Assembly (NCBI GenBank): GCA_015227615.1
Contig: JAALGZ010000013.1
Location: 186,001 to 250,000, forward strand
DNA length: 64,000 nucleotides
Direction of reading: 5' to 3'
Source of the DNA: Labyrinthula sp. Ha
Lineage: Eukaryota > Sar > Bigyra > Labyrinthulida > Labyrinthulaceae
Numbering within the stretch: position 1 is the stretch's first letter; each line of letters begins with the position of its first letter. A program made the position numbers and the translations under genes. The notes below the pieces were generated by a model. It was not told the origin of the DNA, ran no database searches, and saw nothing but the letters and a program-made list of their open reading frames with translations. Below, in pieces: positions 12,186 to 22,585 of the stretch.

Positions 12186-13625
12186 TTAGTGTTTTCCTAT
12201 AGGATTTAAATATTCAAGTTCTTCTATATTTTTTGGTTTGAATTTCTTTTTTGCAGAGGTCCTTTGGGTGCCATCATCACTGAAGGAGTTATTCAATGCT
12301 TCTATTTCATTACTTTCTCTTCTATAGGGTTTGTAAAGAAAACTGTAAACTATAATCAACCATACAGAAGCAGCTGAGCAGAGATAGAAGATATTGTTGG
12401 AGAGCTTTTGTGATTGGTTGTTTGATGTCGATTCAGAAAGATAGCCAACCAAGGGGATAGCAGCTGAAGATAGAGAACCTTCTACACCATAATTCAAAGC
12501 AAACACAGCACTCCGAAGAGACTCAGGTGTCGTGGCACTAAAGAGGGAATTATTCACGGCACCACCCCAAGAGATGAATAATCCAAAGCAAAAGAAAGCG
12601 GAAGAAAGTTGTATCAAGTAATCTGGATCATGCGGTATAACTTCCAAACACAAGAAACTGAACGGCATCAAAGAAAAGGCGGATATTTGGGCTGTCAAAA
12701 TGTATCCCTTGTCTCTTGAAAAGTGATGTAACTTATCTGCCACGTAGCCACCAAACAAAGTGCCTAATGTCACCCCAACTTGAAAAACTGCAACTACAGT
12801 TGCTGCTTGATCATCTGTAAAGCCTGTTCCTGCTCTCTGAAGTAACACAGCCAAATATCCAAAAGCTTTCCATGGCATTGAACCAACAACTCCTTGCGCA
12901 GCAATCAATAAAAATGTTTTCTTTTTCAATATAATCCTAACCGTTTGAAGAAAGGACTTTTTGTTTCTTAACGGTTTATTTTCCTTAAGGTAAAACTCAT
13001 CAAAAGAAGATGAAACTGAAAGAATGAAGAACCCTAGTAAAACAGATATAGAACCAAAGGCACAAAAAACAAGCCTCCAACCAAGATATGTTTCGCCACC
13101 AAAGTGAAATTGAACGTTTCCATACTTTGTTGCGATAAAGCCCCATATAATTGACCCAAAGAAAGTAAAAAAGTAGTAAAACCCAAATCCAGAGCCCCTA
13201 TTAGAGTCTGAGGTTATATTGGACATAAAATTTCGGAGAGATGGAACGGCAAAAGCTAAAGACAGTCCAGTGAGAGCTCGAAGTATGAAGACAACAAAGT
13301 ATTCGCTGGAAAGGCCTGTCAGAATAGTTGTCAACCCAAAAGTAAAACAACTCAAACCAAGAACAAAAAGGCTAGAATGATTCTCCAAAAATGGTGAAAC
13401 AAAAAGAGAAGCAAATGTTTGAAGAAAAGACCTTCCAAAAGTTAAACTTCCAAGTGCAGAGACTGTTGCGTTCAATGAGACGGAAAGGCTATTGTAGCTA
13501 GACGGAACCAACTGTTCATCCCCGTACTCCAGACTACTTGCACAGGACACCAGAAATAAAACAAATAGCAAATTCTTAGGTGCCTGCACAAGTTCTGTCG
13601 AACTGGATGCTTCGTCTACTTTCAT
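12186..13625 (-). CDS. Major facilitator superfamily transporter
   Basis: 479 aa with about 12 hydrophobic segments, starting at the ATG at 13625. The N-terminal half contains the arginine-bearing RALTGLSLAF helix; a motif-A-like loop GGYVADKLHHFSRDKG lies between helices 8 and 9 in the second half. The C-terminal tail (about 430–479) is hydrophilic and rich in Lys/Glu/Asn, probably cytosolic. The short first luminal or extracellular loop contains GDEQLVPSSYNSL. The overall look is of an organic-solute/spinster-like MFS member, but the substrate cannot be read from the sequence. The gene is divergent from the F-box/CDK/cyclin gene, with only 81 bp between start codons, so the two probably share a bidirectional promoter. 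No intron is needed. Confidence 0.85.
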   Translation of the reverse strand: MKVDEASSSTELVQAPKNLLFVLFLVSCASSLEYGDEQLVPSSYNSLSVSLNATVSALGSLTFGRSFLQTFASLFVSPFLENHSSLFVLGLSCFTFGLTTILTGLSSEYFVVFILRALTGLSLAFAVPSLRNFMSNITSDSNRGSGFGFYYFFTFFGSIIWGFIATKYGNVQFHFGGETYLGWRLVFCAFGSISVLLGFFILSVSSSFDEFYLKENKPLRNKKSFLQTVRIILKKKTFLLIAAQGVVGSMPWKAFGYLAVLLQRAGTGFTDDQAATVVAVFQVGVTLGTLFGGYVADKLHHFSRDKGYILTAQISAFSLMPFSFLCLEVIPHDPDYLIQLSSAFFCFGLFISWGGAVNNSLFSATTPESLRSAVFALNYGVEGSLSSAAIPLVGYLSESTSNNQSQKLSNNIFYLCSAASVWLIIVYSFLYKPYRRESNEIEALNNSFSDDGTQRTSAKKKFKPKNIEELEYLNPIGKH

Positions 13626-13706
13626 CTTTATGTTATATCTTTTCTTGTACAGTTATTTTGGGCATTCTAAGAGATTATCGACCGTTAAGGAACCTACAGC
13701 GGGAAT
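13626..13706. promoter_or_regulatory. Putative bidirectional promoter between MFS and F-box/CDK/cyclin genes
   Basis: Only 81 bp separate the two divergent ATG codons, so both 5' leaders and the core promoter elements must lie here or overlap the coding starts. No clear TATA box or repeated motif is seen. The call rests on geometry alone. Confidence 0.4.
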
Positions 13707-15887
13707 ATGAAAAGAAAAAGGTTTTGTATATCGCCTAAACCGAAACGAAAAAAATGTTGCAAAAAGTGGGAAGATTTATTTAATATACTTACTGATGATG
13801 ATTTGATTAATATATTTTCTTTCCTGGTGGAAACAAAGAATTTTGCACAAACTGTTGTTCTTGTTTGTAAAAGATTTGAAAACCTGTTCAGAACTAGCAG
13901 ACCGTTCGGAGCTGTTGCTGATTTTCGCGGTGGAAGGATCAACCCTCATGCTTTTGACATATACCAAACCCATTTTAGTGGAACCCAGGGCACGGCCCAC
14001 AAGATGCAGAACAGGAAGACCAGGAAATTATACTTGTTACGCAAATCAAGACTTATTCCAAGCGACAATGATATACCTTATTACACGGTACGAGAACTTA
14101 CATTTTACGCTTATGCGAAGCATGTTAGTAAGAAATTTTCTGTTTCAGAAGAAATCAAACGATTGTCATTCGGCAATGAGAATGTTATTTCCCTTCTCCG
14201 GTATGCTCATTCACGCTCCAGCTTGTATTTAATCTTCCCATATTTTGAGCATAGTTTGAAAGAAGTCCTCTATAATTTGAAACCATCTAGCTTTGATTTT
14301 ACAGAATCTTTGTCTATTTTCTTTCAAGTTTTGAAGGGTCTTTCTTTTATTCATAATGCTGGTTTCATACATAGAAATCTAAAACCAGAACATATAATGA
14401 TTGACTATCCTGCTCTTTTGGAATCATGCCTTGATGCCTCAAAACCTTTGAACTTCGTAAAAATAGCAGATTTTGGTATTTGTGGTGCGCCGAGAAGCCT
14501 TGAAAACAGGCAGATGTCATTCATGGTTTGTACAATATGGTATAGGCCCCCTGAGATCCTGCTTGGAGGTCGGTACTCGTCAAAATGTGATATTTTCTCT
14601 GCCGCTTTAATTTTTCTTGAGCTACTAACAGGAAAGTGTGTTCTTCAAGGTGACTCTATGATTGGCCAAATAATGAAAATTTTAAATCTTGTTGGTTCTC
14701 CTGAGGATGTCTCTCTTCAGAAGCGCTTTCCTCATTTTAATGGGCAGTTTCCGCAATTTACACCTAAATTTGATCAATTTTTCGAAGCAATACCCCATTT
14801 TGGAACCGTACTAGGCAAAAGCGACAGTAATAGGGATTTACGAGTGTTGGTTCAGGATATGATGGCACTTCTGCCTGAAAATAGACCTTCCGCCTCTGTA
14901 TCCCTGTGTTCAATCTCAGAAAGTTTCGGCTTAAACATACCCCAAGTACGAGAATCAAGTTCTTTAATACATTTGAAGAGTCCTGTTTTTAATAATCTAG
15001 AGCTCTGTCCTCAGCTTCCCAAATTTAGCGAAAACTTGGACACAGAAAGGGTTTTACTCATAGCGATGGATATCCTAACCAAACTTTGCATAATGTTTGA
15101 AATTTCTGACAAGGCGAAGTTCTTAGCTATTGAAATATGTTCCATTATTCTGAACTTGTCTTTAAGGTGTTTGGAGGGCTCCTCCGAAAAGGTCAAGTAT
15201 TTTAGAACACTAAGAATAACAATTCCATTCACAAAGTTAGAGATGCGGGAAATAGCTATATGGAGTGTGCTTTCTTTAGAACTTTCAATCAAGTATATGA
15301 GTTTAAGCGAAGCACCTGCTCTGGAAACAATGGTAGAAGCCCTCTCTCAGTGTGATCTAGGGTTATCAAGCCAGATTACCTATTTAAAGGTGAAGCATTG
15401 TCGCTATGATTTTCACAAGCTTCATCAATGGCGGCTTAATGTTATTACAAAATTTAACTTCCTTCGTGAAGATTTTATGGCATCATTGAAACCTGAAATC
15501 TCAGTTCCTATGTTGTTTTTTCTGGGTCTAAGTTATTGTCGTAGTGGTAACACAGCGATAAGGGATAGATACAAGTTAGATGTAAGCTGCTCTCTGCTTC
15601 TAACATTGTTCTACCTCTCAAAGAAACCAATAGAGTATCTCTCCAAACCAGTGTTTATGGAATTTTGTTCTTTGCTTCATGGTCTTAGTTGTCCACGTTA
15701 CCTGCTTCTGGACTTTGATCATTTTGTAAAATCAATTGTTCCAAAAGTTAATGCATATAGTTTACATGGTCTTGACCAGGTTGCAGACGAAAGTCTGAAA
15801 AATTGCAATATATGGCTTGACTTAGGGTCAAATTCAAACTTTGTGGCATTTCTGCAAGACTCCAAAGACTGTTTTCGCAGAAATTGA
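13707..15887 (+). CDS. F-box / CDK-like pseudokinase / cyclin-fold fusion protein
   Basis: 726 aa in one uninterrupted frame. After a basic N-terminus (a likely nuclear signal, residues 2–20), an F-box-like segment spans about 20–62 (LTDDDLINIFSFL, VCKRFENLF). Residues 90–405 align with a CDK: a glycine-loop remnant (SGTQGT), a PSTAIRE-like helix (IPYYTVRE, 123–130), DFG at 255–257, CTIWYRPPEILLGG (275–288) and QGDSMIGQ (314–321). The ATP-binding lysine is R112, the catalytic Asp of HRD is N224 (IHRNLKPEH) and the following Asn is H229, so phosphotransfer is doubtful. Residues 446–585 resemble a cyclin box (ERVLLIAMDILTKL, FLAIEICSIIL, IAIWSVLSLELSIKY, then HQWRLNVITKFNF), with further helices to about 680. 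A plausible role is an SCF ubiquitin-ligase adaptor in cell-cycle control. F-box and CDK assignments are firm-to-moderate; the cyclin fold is an inference from pattern. Confidence 0.8.
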   Translation: MKRKRFCISPKPKRKKCCKKWEDLFNILTDDDLINIFSFLVETKNFAQTVVLVCKRFENLFRTSRPFGAVADFRGGRINPHAFDIYQTHFSGTQGTAHKMQNRKTRKLYLLRKSRLIPSDNDIPYYTVRELTFYAYAKHVSKKFSVSEEIKRLSFGNENVISLLRYAHSRSSLYLIFPYFEHSLKEVLYNLKPSSFDFTESLSIFFQVLKGLSFIHNAGFIHRNLKPEHIMIDYPALLESCLDASKPLNFVKIADFGICGAPRSLENRQMSFMVCTIWYRPPEILLGGRYSSKCDIFSAALIFLELLTGKCVLQGDSMIGQIMKILNLVGSPEDVSLQKRFPHFNGQFPQFTPKFDQFFEAIPHFGTVLGKSDSNRDLRVLVQDMMALLPENRPSASVSLCSISESFGLNIPQVRESSSLIHLKSPVFNNLELCPQLPKFSENLDTERVLLIAMDILTKLCIMFEISDKAKFLAIEICSIILNLSLRCLEGSSEKVKYFRTLRITIPFTKLEMREIAIWSVLSLELSIKYMSLSEAPALETMVEALSQCDLGLSSQITYLKVKHCRYDFHKLHQWRLNVITKFNFLREDFMASLKPEISVPMLFFLGLSYCRSGNTAIRDRYKLDVSCSLLLTLFYLSKKPIEYLSKPVFMEFCSLLHGLSCPRYLLLDFDHFVKSIVPKVNAYSLHGLDQVADESLKNCNIWLDLGSNSNFVAFLQDSKDCFRRN

Positions 15888-18800
15888 ACTTTGAAAACAC
15901 AAAAGGATATCCTCTGGGCAAACCACTTGCTGGTTAAGCTCCCCAGTTCAATAAAATTTAATATGATGTTGTGTTTAGAGACTACTTAGTTCCTTTGCAT
16001 TGTTCCTAATGGAGGTTTTTTATTAGTATGGCTGGATTGTAAGCACTTAGAATCTTTACCCGTTGTTTGCTTTTCAGTTAATCGCACAATCAAAAGGTTT
16101 GCTTACTTCGGCAGTACCTCTGGCTGTTGTTGAATAGTACATTATCACAAAGGATAGAATCCCCTTATGTTCAAATCTTGAACTGATGAATTCTTTCAGC
16201 GCGAACTGTGCAATGTCTTAGCTATAAGTTGCAAATGCCTAGTGATACAGTGTTCCTGCAACCAGGTCAAAGAGTTCTGATTACTGCCAAAAACAGAGAA
16301 CTGAAGTGTGAGGCTTGGGAGAATTTCTCATTACATTTAATCCCAACGCATAGAGACACAATTTGACTCTATTGTGTGAACACAATGCTACAATAACTGG
16401 ATCAATAAATCATAGACTGAAATAATAGTCATTGCAGCCTCACTTGTGTTTTTTTAAAAAAGATAATTTGTCATTAGAGAAGAGGGGAAGCCACTACACC
16501 CTCTGTGCTCATCCAAAGGATGAATGTTTATTTTCCTAATAATTAATTTTTTTCTGCCATAGAATTCTTCCCTAAATCATACCAATGTTCACTCATTTGC
16601 GATCTCTAGGCCATAAACATTTTTCTCCAAAACTGCAACAATATCGTATGGTGCTAAGGCTTGAAGCAAATATCTTTCGATTGCGAAAATCACTGCTATA
16701 TTAGCTAACCAGTATTCAGAGGGATGACTCTGAGAGAAACTGCAATTGCCAGGTAAAGAATACTGAATTTCATGGAACCAAATATAGGAAAGATGCAAAT
16801 GTTTTCATTATTCACCACATATACTGTTGATTATTTCGGAATAACATCTGACATAATAGGCCTAGACCCCAAGCAAAGATAAGATTCATAGGCTCTACTC
16901 AACTAGAGAGTATTTTCCCAACAGAAAACTCGGACCTAATTATAGCTTTATCAACTCACCGGAGCTGGATTTCTTGATCTAACTAGATCCTTGAAATTTG
17001 CTTGATTTTTCATGGAATAAGCCTATAGTGTTACTTAGTTTTTTACTTATATTAAATTCCTTCTAGATTTAGGTTGATGTGAAAATTGAATATACATGTT
17101 TTTTGCTTCAGATTCCTTGTGTTTGAATCTCATAGAGTTGATTTCTCCAAGAAAAGTCTTATGACTACAATCTTGATATCAACGCCTTAAATATATATAT
17201 GTAGTAACATTCCCGACCTTGGTATGTTAGTTGGTTCTAGTTTCCACTCTATCTATGATTCATCCTTTGTTAAAAAGCTCTTTTCTTGATCATAATTCAA
17301 AGTAAAAACTCTAAGGCAGCAGGCAACACCGTGTATATAGAGCAACTGAATTAGGTAAATAGGAAGAAAATGTATAGCACAAGGTCAACTATATGACATT
17401 CTTAACGAGTAGAAGGCGAAAAAATAGGTCACAAACTATATTCTCGAGAACTTAATATAGGCTTAATGATTCAAGTGCTTTATAATTCATTCAAGGCATA
17501 GAATTCAACAGCAAGACTAAACAGATTTGTTTTGTATTGAAGTAGGAAATTATGGATGACAACCCACAGTACTTCTGAAAGAGGTTCAATACAAGCTAAA
17601 GGCATGTATCCATTAACTAGAAAAGGTTGGAGCGAGCCTTAGTGCTATAGGCAACAAAAAATAAAAATACAACCGTCTAATAGTCTAGTTCAATCCAAGT
17701 GCTAATGAAAAAAGGACCGCTCTAGAGATATAAAATTCTCCGGCGGCCTAACAAGTAAGAGATCATAGTGATAAAGTTTTTATTATAACCATGGCTCTTT
17801 CTTTGTTTTTATTTTTGCAGAGAAGTTGCATGGTGGTTCTTGTTCACCATTGTTGTTAGCCACATATTCGCCATGGCGACCTAGTAAGGATTCTTTCCAA
17901 ACCATTCGTGAATAATTTTCATTTTGAGTGTCCCTTTCCTAATACACAAATCTCTCAATAATGAGGGCAATTTACCCGTAAACTTCTGGGGGAGAATATG
18001 ACAAGTGGATATTTGAGTGTTTTTTCTGAGGCTCTATACAATACGAAACTTATTAAATTGGTTAAACTTGATGCGACAATTTCAATCATGATCTTTAACT
18101 GAGGAACAACACATGCTGAGAAATATGAATATATTCATCAAACTATGATTCAGGATTATCAGTATTTTCTACTGAATCTATGCGAATACCTCATCATATA
18201 TTATCAACCCTAATACAAGACATACTCAAGCAATCTAATGGCATTAGCTCTACCTTATTATGCTACATGGTAATAGAGCTAAGGAATGTAGAAACCAGCT
18301 CTAATGGTGAAGCAGGAAGTTATTGCCATATCCCGTAGTAGAAACACACAACAGAATCAAGACTTTTAGATGGTCTAAAAATATAAATGCCCTATCTAAG
18401 TTTGAAATAATCGAGAAAATTATCAAGAACGATACCAAAGCAAATAACAATACATCAAAGGAAACAATCTCACTACTTGAAAAAATCTTAATTTGGGAGA
18501 AAATTTTTTCTGTCAAAATCAATATTTTTTCTGGTACAAACCTAAGCCCCTCAACTCACCAGTAGACTTAATATGTCTATATCGCTAACCATAACAATTT
18601 AAGCGAGCAACGAAGTAAATGTATATCGAATAGACGTTTGATATCCTATGATGATATACAACCTATGCATATAGAGGGAAGCCAATATTAGTAAATGAAA
18701 ACGATATTTCTAACTATTTCTACACACAGATATTGAACCAAGAAATACATCAAAAGAATTGAAAATATTATAATAAAACATATGTGATGGAAAGAACAGG

Positions 18801-21800
18801 ATCAAAATGCAGCTTATTTCTATTCTATGTACCCGTTACCATGCATATTTGTGAAGAAACCTAAGCAATTAATACAAAACCAACATATAATAAATATTCA
18901 TTATCCCCGTGATTAAATACAAAGTCGCCTAAATCGATTTATCAGGAGCAATTACCCTTCGCCTTCCATATTAAGCACTTCCACACACCTGGATAACATA
19001 AAAAAAGCCTAATACCTATAACGACATTGCGTTCGGCTCAAAAAACCTCTCATACTGGACAAAGAGGGCGGAAGAGATTTTTTCATCACAATATGTACAG
19101 AAAGTGTTTCGATCGTCTATATAACAGTATCCAGATCCCTGAAAATTATTTCGAACCCAACTGAATATTTTAGCTACTTCATTTGTACCACCCGATTTTC
19201 GTTGAACAATTATTTATTGATCAGTGATTATGACTATAATATTCTAATAAACACAACTATCAGAACTTAATGACTATGACTGCTTTAATAATCTTCAAAT
19301 AACAAAATTAACTGCGCCGTCGAAACTCTTTGTGGTAAGGGGTATGATGTATCAGAGGTAATTCTTACCATATCAGTTTCTGGAAATGGCTCATGGACAT
19401 TGAAATAGCTTAACCTTGTTCTTAGAACCAAGTTCTTGATGAGAGCAGCATATAAAGAAGAAGATAAGCAGCACTTCGCAAGATTATTTGTTTTGAGCAA
19501 ACTATGTATGAACCACCTATCTTCTTTCCGGCAAATCCGAAGCGTAGCTATTTAACGATTGAATTACCCAGCGCATCGATCCATTACATCATTTCGTTTA
19601 CGTAATATACATTTTCAAGGGTATGTATCTAGTGGACTCTATGTTATATGGAAGGTGATCTGTCAAGATGAATAACTTAAGGTAATGCTCTCTGGGTGAG
19701 TGAAACAATTCCCTGTATCATAATTCAATAGTTGTGGGGAAGAGTGAGATGATCAATTTTAAGGACGCAAATCATATTCTGAAGACATCCCTCAATTATT
19801 AACACCATCGCTAGTTCTTAATTTTTATTGTTACTTAAGAAATCTAATAGTAAATCACCAATGTAATGTGTAAAATACTTAGGTTAAGCTTTGAAAGTAC
19901 AAGAAGAAAAACTTGAATATTTCATACGCAGCTAAAGGAGCGTGCGAATGAATGTTTTAGTCTCAAGCTGGAGTTGACGATAATATTTTTCACTAGCTGA
20001 AAAGGTAAAAAACCTCTAACTTATTTAGTTTTGTGTACTTTGTTAACTTTTTAAGGTATCAATTGTAAGGGAGATATGCAGTGCTCGTATTGTATTGGTC
20101 TAGAAGGTATCTTTAGTTTTCCAGGGGTTAATTTTAACAGTCCCGCATCTACCATAAATACATCCTTTATATATGCCAAGCAAGAAAAAGATAACATACT
20201 CTCACTAGATTCATATTTAATCCGTGGCGGGTTTACTCTAGCTCTTATTTTAGTCTACATTCCTATGTTTCCTTTTGATGTATCGGGATTGTGAACTATA
20301 TTCCCCATTTGGAAAACATCAGAATAAACATTTTTTGAAAGTTAATCGGTCTAAAGTGAATTGGTGTATGAACTGGTATTCTTTTTTCTAACCCATTTTT
20401 TTCTAGAGTATAACTAGTATGTAATTCAAATCTTGTAGAAACAGATTTTGGCTCCCCTCTCTAGTCACAGTCTAGGAAACATGCTTGTAAATTTGTTTGC
20501 TTCCATTGCAAGTTAAAACTCGTGTCATTAAATTAGTTTGAGTAAGAGTTTGCGGAGGAATATTGAATTAGGATTATATTTCTTAGCCAAATAAGCAGAC
20601 TCTGCATCTAAGGTGAGATGCGTATAAGGTGCTCAGTGGCAGCACTCCCATGCATTCTAACTGGATGGACCCAGAAATTATTGAACTAAGTGACATGGTA
20701 CGGTTTCAGTCATGTCTTTTCCAAGTTACAGGACCTAAGGTTCCCCTTCATATTCAGGTTACAAACTGTCAGATATATGCCGGAAATTTTAATGATTGTA
20801 AACCAACAGCTAGATATTATTATTGAAAGTCAGAAACAAGTGAAACCACGTACTAATTCACTATAGTAGTTGCTTATAGCTAGGACATCATTATGGTATA
20901 GAAATAACAACTAGCTGAGTCTATTCTCCTTAGCCATCGTAAATTGTTGCATGCGATCTATACAGTGCTCTGGAGCCCTTGGATTACGAATTTTGTTTAG
21001 AGTCATGTCTTAGTATTTTCTATATATGGCTATATTTGCAAATTTTAGGTAGTGAGTTAATAAAGTACAGAGAACACAAACAGGCCTTTCAGCATATGGT
21101 CTTTGAATGCTTAGGCATAACGAATACATGCGAAAGGTCGCATCTTGTAGGCATTCCAATTCGAACTTAGAAATGAAATGTTATATGAAGATTTTGGCAT
21201 CCGTTTTTCGAAAAGTTTTCACTTATGTCATTCCTTTTATCTTTTGAACTTAAAGTTATTGGTTGAACAGGTTATTTTTCTATTTTCCAGTTTGAGGAAC
21301 TTTAGGCGCAGAGAGTTTGAATGTTTTTCAGCTGAGTTGAATCAGATGTGGTCTGTGTGACTTGATGCCTATGTCTAGGGTAGAACAGAACTTAATAATC
21401 GAGTACAGATTTGTTCATTGAGAATACAGCAAATTTATGTGATTAAATTAGGCAAAGCTTGATTCTTTGCTATGTATGTTTTTCATAGAGCCACTTGAAC
21501 TTTTAATTTGTACAGTTTCTTATCCCTAGAGGAAAAGGTTATCTTTTTGATGGGCTTGGCTCTTAGCTTATGACCTAACTCAATTCGGTGGTTTAAACAC
21601 TAGAATAAACTCTTGTATGTTTATTACATACCATTAGTATTCTAATGATCCATTTTCTTAGTGTCAACTATGGATTTATTCGTGTTGTAATTATTCTTTG
21701 CTTTGAAGCAAGTTGTATTTGTTTTGTGTCTTTTATTTCCGATATGATTGTTGTTATGGCTTCAAAACGTAATACCCAAGGTATGAAATATAGGACACTT

Positions 21801-22585
21801 TCCCCCTATTAGTTCAATGGCAGATTAACTTCTTAATTATTGTGGCACTGTAGTGATATTAAAGTTATCAAACCAGTAAAGGTGGTTATATACTTGCCTC
21901 TGCTTTAGGACTCTCCTTTGATTCTTAATAGCAGATGTCAAAACAAACAAACGACTACGAATCATGAAGGCACCTAAGCATATAAACAAAAAAAATGGCT
22001 ACAGCTTCACCAACTGTTGTGAAATAGTAATATCTGACCGTGAAAGCATCTATTCGTGATCTCTAAAGAAGGTATTTTGCCTCGGAAGGAAGAAGAAATT
22101 TTATTGAATTAATATTCTTATTTTGTGATTTATTTTGAATCTCATATATATTCTTGTACAATATCTGGAATTGTATCATATAAGTAATTATGTGACTCAT
22201 GCGGTCTTCCTAGTGGGAAATAAGCAAACATATTGCATCTCATATACACGGCATATCGAAATCGAGTCACCTTCATAATTATAATACAGTAATTCAATTC
22301 CGTTCTTTTACTGGTAGAAAATAAATGAAAAAACTGGTTATTAAAGTAGTAATGAAATCATACAGAATTAATCCTTACAATAATATTAATTTGTTACAGA
22401 AGCTTAGGCAGCACCCTACTCTCTTCTGGTACAATCCACATCCCGGATATTCCTGGTTTTTTATAAGTGTCCATAAGTGACATACAAACGGAACTAAGAT
22501 ATTTATAGTCAGAAAATGTAAGTCACAGAAGATATGCAACTATAAATATCCCATTTTTGTCGGTTGAATCATAATTTTGTCAACA
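15888..22585. other. Gene-poor intergenic region, about 6.7 kb
   Basis: No recognisable gene or RNA. Short open frames cluster on + at 20076–20294, 20629–20826, 20979–21170 and 21178–21360, but they have no family motif and do not join through clear in-frame splice sites. An acceptor-like pyrimidine tract ending in gcag lies at about 17820, but the open stretch after it is only about 30 codons and matches nothing I know. The region just upstream of 22586 probably holds the promoter of the first OSCA-like gene (see the separate motif entry). Confidence 0.55.
22445..22453. promoter_or_regulatory. GGATATTCC element upstream of first OSCA-like gene
   Basis: The 9-mer GGATATTCC sits in the context tcccGGATATTCCtgg, 133 bp before the ATG at 22586. 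Its reverse complement, GGAATATCC, occurs in the context cggGGAATATCCcg at a nearly equal distance (143 bp) before the ATG of the paralogue at 31186. A shared upstream motif in two paralogues is suggestive of a transcription-factor site, but it could also be residual homology or chance. Confidence 0.3.

Noticed and set aside
20076-21360. Multi-exon gene made of four short + strand frames
   Set aside because: The frames have no family motif and are not linked by splice sites with compatible phases.
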